Assembly (NCBI GenBank): GCA_019914995.1
Contig: CM034127.1
Span: 12,870,269 to 12,934,268 of the forward strand
Direction of reading: 5' to 3'
DNA from: Acanthochlamys bracteata
Lineage: Eukaryota; Streptophyta; Magnoliopsida; Pandanales; Velloziaceae
Length of the DNA stretch: 64,000 bases
The notes below the pieces were generated by a model that saw nothing but the letters and a program-made list of their open reading frames with translations, did no database searches and had not been told where the DNA came from. A program made the translations under genes and the position numbers. Shown piece by piece: positions 45,209 to 57,394 of the stretch (its first letter is position 1; the number at the start of each line of letters is the position of its first letter).

Positions 45209-48200
45209 TAAAAGCTTCGAGAACTTGAATGAATGCGTTTTCCTACTTCGTCATTCTTTGCAGTGAAGTAAAGGAGAAAAGGAACAATGATAATGGCATG
45301 CTTTCTTTCTTTCAATATTCATCAAACTTTATCCTACAAAATGGGACAACAACTTACGTAAATTTTTTTTGTTTTTTCAAATTACCGTCAGCCATCGATC
45401 TAGTTCTAATCTCTCTTTTATTCAGATTTGGAATAGGTTATCTAAGAAAATGTAAAGTAAATTATATGGAATGGTTACGTGTTTAATTTTTGGAAAGAAT
45501 AACGAACGGTACGATGGATGCATTTTCTTCACTTGGTCAGAGAATATTGAAATTAAAATACTCCTTGCTATATTTATAAAAGCGTGTCTCAAATATTCGT
45601 AATTGAGTTTTATAAAAATAAAATATAAAAAATAAAGTTTTTTAAAAAATAAAATGAAAGTAGAGTTCAGTATTTGTATTTTAATAAATTTTGGAAGTGT
45701 GTTAAAAATTAAAAAATATAATTATATTAGAAAGTGTGTAAATAAAAAGTTAGAAACTGAAATTCCGTATATAAAAATAGAGTTCTAAATTCTTTGTGTA
45801 ATTAAAACATAGAAATTATTTAGAACTCAAAATCTGATAAAAAAAATAAAATTATAGATATTTAAAACACGCTCTCAGTTCCACAAGACGGAGCACTATC
45901 CTGCTTCTCCAACACAGCAAACTATATATGTCTTGTACAAATATGTTGGGCACGTTGGGTATTCGAAAGTATTTTTAAAATATTTTTTTTCAAAAACTTT
46001 TTTTATTCTTTTAAAAATAATTTTTTAAAATAAATAATAATATTTTTTTACTGCATATATAAAAATATATATTAAAAAATATAAATTAAAACATTAGTTT
46101 TATAAAATAGAATGCAAAATACTCCGGAGACCTTTAACTAAGCTTTAGAAGTATTATTATTTTAAATAAATATTTTATATTTTTAATAAAATTAAATGTA
46201 TTTTAAAAAAAAATATTTCTAAACGTTCTCTTTATCCGATCTCTTTTTAATGCGAGCGTATTTACTTAACAAAAAATAATGCATTTATAATTGTCATGAT
46301 AGTCCTTCAATTAGCTAAACAGTCAGCTTCGTAATCTGTACATAAACAGTTGATTTCTCAATTCTTTTATCCGTAAGAATCGGACCGGATCTCGAATCGG
46401 TTTATCCGACAGTTCGATTGTAAGAATCAGACTGGACATCGAATCGAAAAATTATCCGGGTCATAGTTTTCGGATTGACTCGTCAGATTAATCAGTTGAA
46501 CTATCGGATCAATAATATTAAAATATTTTTAATTAATAATAATAATAATTACAGTAAAAAATCTATTGTCAATGATACTACTACTAATAATAGCAACAGC
46601 AATTATAACAAAAAATTAAAGTATTTTTATTATGGCATTACTATCAACAACAACAATAATAATAATCACAGTGAAAATTAAAATATTACCATCATAGCAT
46701 TGTCACCACCAATAACAATAATAACAACTAAAATTTATGAGAAATATTTAAATAAATTAAAAGATTAAAAAAATAAAACCATAACATAGATAAATCATAA
46801 AAGAGATACAACTAACTTTTTTAGGTATACATATTTGAGTCTAAATATTTTACAATATTAAAATTTAAAAATCACTAATGATTGATATGTACAAATAAGA
46901 TATAATTAATTATATTTTTGCATTATCATATCTAAATACAAAATCTAAACTATATATTATTTTTCAGCATAGAACTATTAATAATTATTTTTGTTTTAAA
47001 TATATCATCAATTTAAAAATTTTTAATTAATTTTTAAAAAAAATTTCAACCCGGTTTGATCAGGGCGGGCAAGCGGGTCGACAAAGTTGAATCGGATTGA
47101 AACGGATCGATTGCATAAACAATTCTTTTGCAAATTCGGACCGATTTACCGTCCGGATCGATCCAGACGGGTTGGTCCGAATTTGATAACTATGCTCTTA
47201 TCCGCTCCTAATCATCATTAAATAATGTCACTAATATTTTGAAGATAAGAATGTTTACTTGAAGTTCTTGCTTAATCCAATAGACAACTTAGATAAACGA
47301 AAAATAGTGAAATGGAAGAAAGGAATTAATTGTTGAAGATGTTTAAGAAATTCATTCTATTAGAAGTTCTTATAAATTCTTTCTTGATGGGTTGGGAAGT
47401 GCAACAAATCAATACCAAACCCATCCTAACCTCTTACTCAATTCTTTTTGTGAAATGGATTCCTTAATTAGCTTGTAATCTTCAAATTCAAACAAGTTAT
47501 CATAATCAATAATTAATAAATTAATTTCTCATCATTTTAATTAACTAAACTTATTATGTATTATGATTTTAACTAGAGTTAGAGAGGAGAAGGGTAGATG
47601 CACTTCTTTATTGAAATGTTTTCAAATAAAATATTTTTATTTTATTTTAAAATATTAGTTTTATCTTTTTATAAAAAAATAAGTAATAATAAAATTTAAT
47701 ATAATTTTTTTATATTTTCTAAAATTTAAATAAATTTTATAAAAATTTTATTAAAAAATATAAATTAAAAAATTAAAAAAATACTTTTTTAAAATAGAAT
47801 TACAAACAGACAGCTGCTCTGTCTCCTGCTTAACTTATAATAATGTCAAAATATACATCATATAAACTTAAAGTGTTAAAATTAGTAATTAGATAAGAAA
47901 TGTTTTCTATATTGCTATAATAATAACAATAAAAATTACGCCAATGATTTGTTCTCTTATTTTGATGCTTGTTTAAATAAACGATCATTAATCATTTAAC
48001 GACAGGAGAGTTGATGAATCACAATCATCAAAATTTAAGTGGAGCTAAGGTCAACCGTGATAAAACTAATCCAATAACAAATAATGTATTTCTACCTTAA
48101 TTAAACATGCGTTGGTTATAAATCAAGATAATTATTATTAGTGCGAAAGTTAATAATTTTATCATTTTTTATATATACAAATTTTTATATATTTTAGATG

Positions 48201-48590
48201 AAAAAAATAAAAACTTCATTAAAAATTTTTAAAAAGTTTTTATATTTTAATAAAAATTTTATTATAAACACTTTTAAAAGTTCCTTAACTTGTTTTTCAG
48301 TAGTAGCTATTTCTTTCTTCTACTTGATAACATGGAGATTTGGTAACATGGAAGTTGCTGCATGACCACATGCCAAACTTTATTTGTATTCTAGGGCAAA
48401 AAAAATGGCACTGTAATTTCCAAACCAAACACGTTGTGATTATAAATTGCTAATCTTTTTATAATCAATTAAACAAGTTAACTTTTCTGTGATAGATTTT
48501 TTAAAATTTGCCTGATCTTGAATTTGAAATTTTGAATTAGTAAATGTGAGATAGTGTGAAGTAAGTTAAATCTTGCTTGCTCATGATTAA
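45209..48590. other. Intergenic, AT-rich, no gene
   Basis: It contains a possible MITE (about 45582-45876, ends AGCGTGTCTCAAATATTC and GATATTTAAAACACGCTC) and an element with GC-richer inverted flanks (about 46370-47200), with an AAT/AAC microsatellite core. The open frame 46475-46681 is an Asn-rich translation of that microsatellite. No host gene is supported. Confidence 0.55.
46370..47200. repeat. Repeat element with CGGACC-rich flanks and AAT-rich core
   Basis: The left flank (about 46375-46500) is rich in ATCGGACC, GAATCGG and ATCCG strings. The right flank (about 47045-47185) carries the complementary CGGACCGATTT and GGTTGGTCCGAAT. Between them is A/T-rich DNA with AAT/AAC triplet runs. 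The arrangement suggests a fold-back type non-autonomous transposon, but ends and target duplication were not fixed. Confidence 0.4.
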
Positions 48591-48850
48591 GGGGGTGTTT
48601 GGCTTTGCTTTCCTCCAAACCAATTTTTCAATTCTTTATTTCATATTTTTCAATACATATTTTATAAATATATAAAAAATTTATTTAAAAATTTAGAAAG
48701 TATAAAAAAATTCTACGGAGTGAGATCTTTTTATTGCATATTTTTATTATTTTTTTAGAAATAAAAAAAATAGAGCTAATTTTTCAAAAAGAACAAAAAT
48801 ATTCTTTATTTCACAAAAGCTCTATTTCATAAGTAATTTCAAACGCCCCC
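48591..48850. mobile_element. Tourist-like MITE, 260 bp, TSD TAA
   Basis: It starts GGGGGTGTTTGGCTTTGC and ends AATTTCAAACGCCCCC, with TAA on both sides (48588-48590, 48851-48853). Interior and length match the copy at 20652-20911 closely, including CTACGGAGTGAGATC. Probably a recent member of the family. Confidence 0.88.
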
Positions 48851-49919
48851 TAAATTAATTTCATGATACACCTAAATTACCTAATACATTAATTATCTAC
48901 CCAATCCAATCAGAAAAAAAAACAACTATTTCCAACAAACTATATCTAATTCACAAGGCCAATTATGTAATTCACTATGTCACTTACTTTTTCAATTTTC
49001 AATATCAGACCATTGCTTTATTACTTTGTTATTGTAGGGGTTGTTTGACAACACGATTTTAAAAAAAGTACTTTTAATTTTTTAGTTCATATTTTTTATA
49101 TTTTATAATTTTTTAAAAATTTTTTGAAATAGTTATTTCTTGAAATAAAAATAATATTGTCAATTTTAAAAAGTACTTTCAAAACTCTCTAATAACTAAC
49201 TTTAGGTACGTTTGAAAATATTTTAAAAATTTTATTCAATTTTTATTTTAGTTTTGATAATTTTATCTGTGATAATACAAGAATTTAAATAATTTTGACA
49301 AAATATTAAAAATTTTACATAATTTTATTTTTAAAAACTAAAATAATAAATCTTATTTTAAAAATACAATTTCTAACAGTGATGAGTTGCATTGAATAAT
49401 ATTTCAAAGTTTTGAAAAAGAGGAAAAAATAATAAAAGAAGACGGGCGAGAAAATTTTCTAAAGCAAAAAAAAAAGAAAGGAGAGTTATTGATTGATTAT
49501 ATTTCGTGTGAGGAGATCAAAAATCAATCTGAGCAGTTGGGTTTTGTTGGGTTTAACTTAAATGCAAGACAGCTGAGGGAAAGATTAGAGTTTTTTTTAT
49601 TTCGGTTTCCTTTGGTTAATGTGCTTAGATTCCATTGTTAGTACTAGGTATTGTTTTTTCGTAGAAAAGATTTTATTTTCGGGGGAATCAGGCGGTGGAG
49701 AAATTGGGCTGTTTTGCGCTGATTGTAATTCGAGTGTTGGTTATTCTTTGGATTGAGTGAGAGGAAGTAGAACTGGTAGAAAGATTGGATCTTTTTTCTA
49801 CCGGTCTTCCGCTTGTGAAGTAATCGATGAGTATTAGGAGAAAGTTACTGTTGTTTATGGTGGTTTATGGGCACGGAGATGAGTAGTGCCGGCAAGCTGT
49901 GCTGCTGCAGGGAATATTT
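48851..49919. promoter_or_regulatory. Upstream region of the leishmanolysin-like gene
   Basis: The distal part is AT-rich, with another MITE-like stretch starting GGGGTTGTTTGACAACACG near 49037. The last 300 bases are less AT-rich and probably include the transcribed leader. An ATG at 49880 opens a different frame from the chosen start and ends within intron 1, so it is at most a small upstream reading frame. Confidence 0.45.
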
Positions 49920-52900
49920 ATGGACTCGTGGAGATCGCGGCCGTGGTTGTGGCTACTTTCGATCGAGGTGCGGTTCTCTGATCTGTTCCTGCTTGTGAAA
50001 CTCTTTGAATTTCATTTTTGAAGGGCTTGTTTTTGTTGGATTTATATGAAGCCTTTTGGTGAAGAGCTTAGATGGAGTGGTTTATAAATGCAGATTTATG
50101 TCTTGGATGACAAATGTTCTGAGTCAACTTCTGTAAAAAAGTTTCGGAGTGAGTTGTTGATGCTCTAGTAGTACGGAATATGGTTTAGGGCTTGCTGAAA
50201 TTTCAGTGTTTCTGGAACAAAATGTTATCTTGATGGTGCTTTTGTTGGTTTGGAATTTGAAATTTTAAGGTTTGCGTTTCTTTTTTCAATCGTCTTCACG
50301 GCATTCCTACGAGGTTTTCATATTTAAGAGTAGTTGCTGGGTAGAGCGTTTTGCATTCATTTTCGTGATTCTCACATATTGCATTTGCTGTGTCACTGTT
50401 CTTGGATATGCTGTGAAATCAAGTTTCTGACTGTTTCTGTGAACTACTTGTAGATTTTGTACCTCTTTGCCTTGGTTAGAGGGGCTGAGGTGATGTATGT
50501 AGAGGAATTGCAGCTGAATATGCAAGGCCCAGAAGTTGGAAGCAAAGAGTCATACCTATCACATTCATGTATTCATGATGAGATACTTCACCAGAGGCGT
50601 CGGCCGGGACGGAAGGAATACTCTGTGACTCCTCAAGTTTATGAAGAATCTCATCACCGTAGAGGAAGAGCACTGCTTGAGGTCTCAGAGCATAAAGATG
50701 CTAAGCAGCCCATTAGGATTTATCTCAATTACGATGCAGTTGGACACTCTCAAGACAGAGACTGCCTTAATGTTGGTGACATAGTGAAGGTCTGCTACAT
50801 TGATTGTGCTAGTTTAGCATAGTACCGCATTCACAAGTCTATTTTTCGGGAGTTAATTTCTGTGATAATATAATATTTCCAGCTTGGTGAACCCCCTTCT
50901 AGCTTGGTGCATGGGACTCCTGCTTGTAGTCCTCATAGCGATCAACCAATTGTTGGGGACTGCTGGTATAATTGTACCTTGGAAGATATTTCTGGAGAGG
51001 ACAAGAAGCAACGCCTTCGAAAGGTTTGTTTTTGTGTTTTTTCTTCCCATTTCAAAACTTTTGCTTTTGGTTTACAACTTGAAGTTGATACTTTTGCTAC
51101 AACACACCATTTCTGATACGCATATATGATGCTCATCAATGGCACCTAGTAGCTATTTCTTCTGTTCATGTGAAGACGTAAAGAAGTATGGAGTTTTGCA
51201 TTAAGGCATGCAGGATATTTCTATTAATTGTTAATCACATGTGCTTGTTGTGGAGCAGGCTCTCGGACACACTGCTGATTGGTTCAAAAGAACTCTAGCA
51301 GTGGAACCTGTCAAGGGGAATTTGCGATTAAGTGGCTATTCTGCGTGTGGTCAAGATGGTGGTGTTCAACTACCTCACGATTATGTTGAAGGTAACATTG
51401 CTAAATGTTGCATTGCCTCACATATAGTTTTCATTTGTGCTGTGGTCACTGTCATCCTTGTATATTACTTATGTTTTGCGTCAATTTCTGCAGATGGTGT
51501 TGCTAATGCTGACCTAGTTCTCTTGGTAACAACCAGACCTACCACTGGGAACACCCTTGCATGGGCAGTGGCATGTGAACGTGATCAGTGGGGCCGTGCA
51601 ATTGCTGGTAATTCAATTTTAGCTTTGGTATTGGATTCTGTTTTAAGTAAAATGAGGTGTTTTTGCTTGTGGAACTGACTGAAAGTCTTTGTTATTGCTT
51701 AGGACACGTTAATGTTGCTCCCAGGCATTTGAATGCTGAAGCAGAGACGCTGCTTTCAGCTACCTTAATACATGAGGTTAGTGTATATTTTTCTGACAGC
51801 TAGGAAGTTGATTGGTATGTGCTGTTGACATGTTTGACAATAATAAGTGTCTGCTTGCAGGTCATGCATGTTTTAGGTTTTGATCCTCATGCATTTGCTC
51901 ATTTTCGCGATGAAAGGAAAAGACGGCGCAGTCAGGTATTTGCTTCGACATCCACTCAAATATCCACTCGAAGTTAGATCATAGATACCATTTATGAAGT
52001 AGGAGCACAATTTTTTGTTCAACATTTTAGGTAACTGTGCAATCTATGGATGAAAAGCTTGGACGGGCAGTAACACGAGTTATTCTTCCCCGTGTCATCA
52101 TGCATGCTAGACATCATTATGGAGTAAGTTTTGATTACTTGACAAATGTTTTTATCTTGATTTGGACATGGATTTGTTCCATGGCATTCTGTTGATGTGA
52201 GCTACTTTGCATTAAAGGCTTACTCTGAGAACTTCACTGGCTTGGAGTTGGAGGATGGAGGAGGTCGGGGTACCTCAGGTAGTTGCTGTTTCCTTGACTT
52301 TTCCTTGCGTACAGCTTATATGCCCTATTCTGATCTACAAGGTTTGCCTATTCTAGGGTCTCATTGGGAGAAAAGGCTCCTAATGAATGAAATCATGACG
52401 GGCTCAGTGGACACAAGATCGGTGGTATCAGAAATGACTTTGGCTCTATTGGAGGATAGTGGGTGGTATCAGGCTAATTATAGCATGGCAGATCGCCTTG
52501 ACTGGGGAAGGAATCAGGGAACTGAATTTGTTACATCTGCATGTAACCTTTGGAAGGGCGCATATCATTGTAATACCACTCAATCATCTGGTTGTACATA
52601 TAATAGAGAAGCAGAAGGCTACTGTCCTATCGTAAGCTACAGTGGTGACTTACCCCACTGGGCTCGATACTTCCCCAAAGCAAATAAAGGTGCCTTCTTT
52701 CTCTCATTTTATCAAAGGGAACTGAAATACATGTAGCTATTAATAAGCTGTAACTAGAGGATCAAGAAGGATTTAGTTTGCATTAATGCATACCTGTTTG
52801 TAAAGAAATATCTGCTAGTTTTCTCTCTCTCTTTCTCTCTCTCTCATTTTTTTTTTTTGCTTTGTTTTTGTTTTGTTTGGTTTCCTTGAAAATGGGACAA

Positions 52901-55564
52901 TGTGGAGTTTGAAAGGAGTACCCTTTTTTCTTCGTATGTTTATGTTTGCTACAAAAGGTCTAAAGTTGATGTATTTCATAGCAATGTAGAATGCAGAAGT
53001 TAAATGTAGTTTAGAAATTTGATAAAAATGCGCAAGTTCTTCATAAGTGGGTGGCATAGTTTTCTCTCCAAGTGATTACCAACCAGGACTACTAACATAA
53101 TGACCCTGTAGTTATACTTGTGGTATAATGTACTCATTTGCTTCAGCAGCAGTGAAAGACAGTAAATTTGTATTCTACTCGAATCGCTGTATGTCATATA
53201 ATTTTATAGGTGACACTATAATTTCATAACTGCTAGTCTTTTTCTAGTGCAGGTGGCCAGTCATCATTGGCTGATTATTGTGCATATTTTGTTGCCTATT
53301 CGGATGGTTCATGCACCGATGTAACTAGTGCACGAGCACCTGACAAAATGCTGGGTGAAGTTCGAGGTAGCAATTCTAGGTAAGATGTCTGGTATGCAGT
53401 TCATGAGAAACACTTTGATTCTTGAAGTGGTTTTTGACTCGAATGGATTCTTATGGACTTAGGTGTATGGCTTCATCTTTGGTGCGAACTGGATTTGTTA
53501 GGGGATCAATGACCCAGGGAAATGGGTGTTACCAACGTAGATGCATATATGGCTCTTTAGAGGTACATACCTCTTATTTGAACTTGCTTAGTGATCTATT
53601 GGTAAAAGATAGTGCTAGATCAGGATTTCTATGAAGTATCTTTATAAGATGAGTTGGTGTTGGCTTCCTAGTAACTTTTAGTGCTGATAGTAGGTGTGAA
53701 ATTTTATCTCAAATGAAGTCGATAAAGATGCGAAACCTGCATAGTTTATGTAATCTTGTTCTGGAGATTGGTTGTAGGCCCATTTCATAGATTGTTCTGA
53801 GCTTTACAAGATGATGGTTTACCTTTATCGGGGATTTTGTGTGCTTAATTTCTTGGATTGACTGCGTTGTATAGGTTGCTGTAGATGGAATTTGGAAAGC
53901 CTGTCCAGAAGCTGGTGGTCCCATTCAGTTCCCTGGTTTCAATGGTACTTGTAAATGGAATTCTAGAGTGTGATAAATGAGAAGGTTTCCCTTGCTCCAT
54001 CTTGCTAAATCATCTGTGCTCATGTAGGTGTACTGATCTGTCCAGCTTATCATGAATTATGCAATTCTGTAGCATTGCCTATCAGCGGACAGTGTCCTAG
54101 TTCATGCAACTTCAATGGAGACTGCATTGATGGGAGGTGCCACTGCTTTCTTGGCTTTCATGGACATGACTGCAGTAAACGTAAGTTTCTCGGATCCTTA
54201 ATCGCTCTTGATTATTTTAAAAAATTTATCACATTTAACAGGTACTTCTGTAGCTTCGGTTTTAATGCTTTACTATGTACGTAAGAATAAGTTGGCTGGT
54301 ATTTATAAGCCCATATGATCTTAAAGTAACACGTAAAGACGATTCTTCAATAGTTGCATAATACGTGAGAATTGATTTTTTTGACGATCATCATGACCTT
54401 CTCTTTGAGACACGTTTGTTTTTATGTTGTTTTTCTTTTTCTTCTAACTAGCCTTTACTTTATGTAGGCACCTGCCCCAACAATTGCAGTAGCCATGGCA
54501 CTTGCCACCCAAGTGGAATATGTCAGTGCGAAAATGGAAGGACTGGGGTTGATTGTTCTACAGGTATCATTCTGCCTATATTTCTTAATGATGAAGGGGA
54601 TGCAGCATGTTTCAGTATGTCTACCAAGCATTGCCTCTGTGCGCATACCTGTATGCGGACCTGCGTTAAAAGTTGACTCAATTTGGTTTGCAGCAATATG
54701 CGATGAGCAATGCAGCTTACATGGTGGAGTTTGTGACAATGGTGTTTGTGAATTCCGTTGCACGGACTATGCTGGTTACTCATGCCAGAACAGCTCGACC
54801 TTGTTGCCAAGCCTCTCTATATGTGGTGATGTCTTGGCTCGGGATGCAGCAGGACAGCACTGTGCTCCAAGTGAACCCAGCATATTGCAGCAGCTTGAAG
54901 CAGCAGTTGTCATGCCGAACTACAACAGATTGCTCCCTGGTGGTCGGTCCTTGTTCAGAATTCTTGACAATGGTTACTGTACTGCAGCAGCTAAGCGTCT
55001 GGCCTGCTGGGTATGTTCCATTTAGGGCGTGTTTACTAACATCCAAACTCCACTTTTCTCAAACTCACTTTTAATATAAATAAACAAAAATTTTAAAAAT
55101 TATTTTAAAATTTAATTTAGAATTTTAATATAAAAATTTATTTTTATTTAATATTTTTAAAATTTAATTTTTTTAATTCATTTTTCCTTCGACCTCTAGT
55201 TCAGTTAGTTAGTAAACACGCTCTTAGTTGTAGTGCCTTGTTTATGATATCTTTATCGCTTACAAACATGTGGTTAGTGGACGTCTCAAGTTACCAACTA
55301 TTCACATCTGCTGGTTTTTTTCTAATTTGTTATACAAAATCTCATTTGCAGATCTCGATCCAGCGGTGTGATAAGGATGGAGACAATAGATTGCGAGTGT
55401 GCCATTCTGCATGCCGGTCATATAATGCAGCATGTGGAGCATGCCTTGACTGCTCAGACCAAACTCTCTTCAGCAGTGAGGAGGAAGGTGAAGGGCAATG
55501 CACAGGCTTCGGCGAGATACGGCCATGGTGGTTGCGTCGATTCCGGAATATTTATTCTCAATAG
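49920..55564 (+). CDS. Leishmanolysin-like zinc metalloprotease (peptidase family M8) with EGF-like repeats
   Basis: Seventeen exons: 49920-49967, 50454-50789, 50883-51023, 51259-51391, 51494-51607, 51703-51776, 51861-51935, 52031-52123, 52218-52278, 52357-52689, 53253-53379, 53463-53562, 53875-53944, 54028-54180, 54468-54563, 54694-55010, 55352-55564. All phases agree and give 827 residues, near the length of the Arabidopsis homologue. A signal peptide spans exons 1-2 (WLWLLSIEILYLFALVRGAE). The zinc site HEVMHVLGFD (281-290) straddles intron 6. The third ligand is His361 in SGSHWEKR, with MNEIMTG behind it. After a Cys-rich region, three EGF-like units lie at about 587-613, 621-648 and 653-682. 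The protein is thus a secreted or surface metzincin with adhesive repeats; its plant substrate is unknown. A MITE occupies intron 16. Confidence 0.93.
52817..52860. repeat. CT microsatellite followed by a T run
   Basis: (CT)n with TTT interruptions followed by an oligo-T tract inside intron 10 of the M8 protease gene. The minus-strand open frame across it is an artefact. Confidence 0.7.
55025..55223. mobile_element. Tourist-like MITE in intron 16 of the M8 protease gene, TSD TTA
   Basis: The 199-base element begins GGGCGTGTTTACTAAC and ends GTTAGTAAACACGCTC, inverted repeats with one mismatch in the first 16 bases. It is flanked by TTA on both sides (55022-55024, 55224-55226). Its ends resemble those of the element at 20218-20471. 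It starts only 14 bases after the exon 16 donor, without damaging it. Confidence 0.88.
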
Positions 55565-56017
55565 CTGAGAATGGGTTTAGACATTTGTATAATACTAGCT
55601 TCTTTTTTGGTAGCCTTCTTTTGTTTTGTTTTTTTTGGGTGTGTATTCTAGGAAATTTGCACCTGGTATTTGGGGTGCACTGTCAATCGTTGTACCCACG
55701 ATGCTACCGGAGTCCTTCAAGAAGGATTCTCTGGTTTTATGTATTACTGACAAGAATTCTTGAGAGTTGGGCTTCTGATCTAAGATCAATGCCCAGGCAA
55801 AAGAAAAAGAGGATTGCAGCCATTGGTTATTTGGCTGGGGGAAAAAATGGTTGAAAAGGGTTGTAATTGGTTTTTAATGCGTTATTATTCATATGCATCC
55901 TCGATATTCATATTTAGTTATCAGTCTCTGTCTTCACTCTGTTTACATGGATTTATTGCTTCTCAAATGTCATGGCTGTATGTATGTATAACAGCTTGCA
56001 ACTGCAAGTTACTGCTG
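55565..56017. other. Convergent 3' flanks of the M8 protease and thaumatin-like genes
   Basis: The plus-strand 3' untranslated region of the protease runs into this region and the minus-strand thaumatin-like gene ends at 56018. The open frame 55498-55854 overlaps the protease C-terminus in another frame and is not a gene. Confidence 0.55.
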
Positions 56018-56950
56018 TCAACGGCTCCAGGGCATCCAATGGCGGGGTGATCTACCGGCATTTCCCTCTGGACAGAACGTAATGTCATAACTGGTCCCGG
56101 AATTGCAAGTACAAGTGCTTGTTGCGTCGTCGTAGGCGTAGCTGTACGCTGTCGGGCAAGCTGCCTTGAACAGCTGAGAATATTTGGTGGGACTACATGT
56201 TGACGGTGAGGAGTGTGCACCGGTGCAGCAGTATTCTGGAGTTCCGAATGCCGCACAGGCGCTTTTGCATGCCTTCCCTCCTGCTGTTTTCAACTCTGGC
56301 GGGCACCGGGTGTTTACATCTGTCATGCAGCCTGCGTATTTGCATCCGACTCCGACAGCCGTTGACGGCTGGATACCAACTCCAACATTATACCTGTAGC
56401 ACATAAAATTGTAACCGAACCACTTGTGCAAGGTAACTACATTAATAATGTACTTACCCGTCGACAAGGCTAACGTCGTAGAAATCCTTTGTTCCACCAG
56501 AGCCAAGTGTGAACTCAGCCAAAGTAACCGGCGTGGCGCCGCTTCGAGTACACCGAAGAACTCCATCACAGTCACCTGTGGTGCATGTACCTTTGCCTAA
56601 AGAATCAAAGTTGCAGCCTGTGCGTGCCCAGAAACGGCCGGACCAGCCTGCTGGAGCTGAAAACGAAGCCCTCGCACCGGAGCTTAGCAAGAATCCTCCG
56701 CCGCGTAGCACGGCAGCACCGTTACCAGAGAGAGTTCCTGGCCATATTGTGAAAGCGCAGTTGTTGTGAAGTGTGAACACTGTCCCTGTAGTACTCATTA
56801 TTCTCATCCCTTCATCAAACAGAAGCAAAACTTTTTGTTATGTTAATGACCATCATAGACTGACATGCACATAGTGACATAGAATTGTTGCCATGAAAAC
56901 TTACCTAGCATTACTGAAACAACAACAAGACCAAGATGATGAAACTCCAT
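56018..56950 (-). CDS. Thaumatin-like protein (PR-5 family)
   Basis: Three exons on the minus strand, 56905-56950, 56458-56809 and 56018-56393, give 257 residues. Exon 1 begins the leader (MEFHHLGLVVVSVMLG); cleavage before TGTVFTLHNN fits the normal mature start. The thaumatin signature is clear: GRFWARTGC, TCTTGDC, then AEFTL and KDFYDVSLVDG. These give the acidic-cleft residues (Arg, Glu and Asp of the REDDD set). The Cys-rich second half is complete (CKYAGC, KSACAAF, EYCC, FKAACP, TCTC, DITFCP), consistent with the eight-disulfide large type. Most family members stop at or near ITFCP; here about 15 more residues follow (EGNAGRSPRHW...). The protein should be secreted. The family includes antifungal and stress proteins, but nothing here shows its actual role. 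Confidence 0.92.
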
Positions 56951-57394
56951 TGTTGATTTGAAGGTTTGATGAAGTTTTGAGCTTTTTATCTTTGAGAACT
57001 GAAGTGCTGAGTTATATATAGACATTGATTGCTTCTGCAGTTGTTTGTAGTAGTTTGGAGATAGATAGATTAGATAGTAGAATGGTTTTCTTATTTCTAG
57101 ATTAGTATAAGATAAGATAATGATGCTTCACAATTGTTGCTTTAAGAGATAAAAGAATGATTGGTGTTTACATAATGAAAGTTCACATGTATTGCGTTCA
57201 GAGTGATGAAGAATCTAAAAACAAGTTTAAAACAAGGAAACATTGAAAGTGAAATGTTCAGCGAAGTGAGAGAATTTCTACCTGAGGAAAAGAGTGAACA
57301 AAATCACACAACATTTCTTGCACGCTCGAAGAAAAGAACTAGTGCAATTTGCCTCTGACATAAATGATTCCAAGTCTTACAACATACTGCTTTT
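56951..57394. promoter_or_regulatory. Promoter of the thaumatin-like gene and 3' flank of LPAT
   Basis: The TLP leader is short, with a TATATATA-like string (TTATATATAG on the minus strand) near 57012-57021, about 65 bases upstream of its ATG. The rest is the 3' flank of the LPAT gene. No gene is seen. Confidence 0.45.

Noticed and set aside
46475..46681. Asn-rich 68-codon open frame
   Set aside because: Direct translation of AAT/AAC triplet repeats inside a repeat element.
55498..55854. 118-codon open frame after the M8 protease
   Set aside because: It overlaps the protease C-terminus in another frame and continues into its 3' untranslated region.
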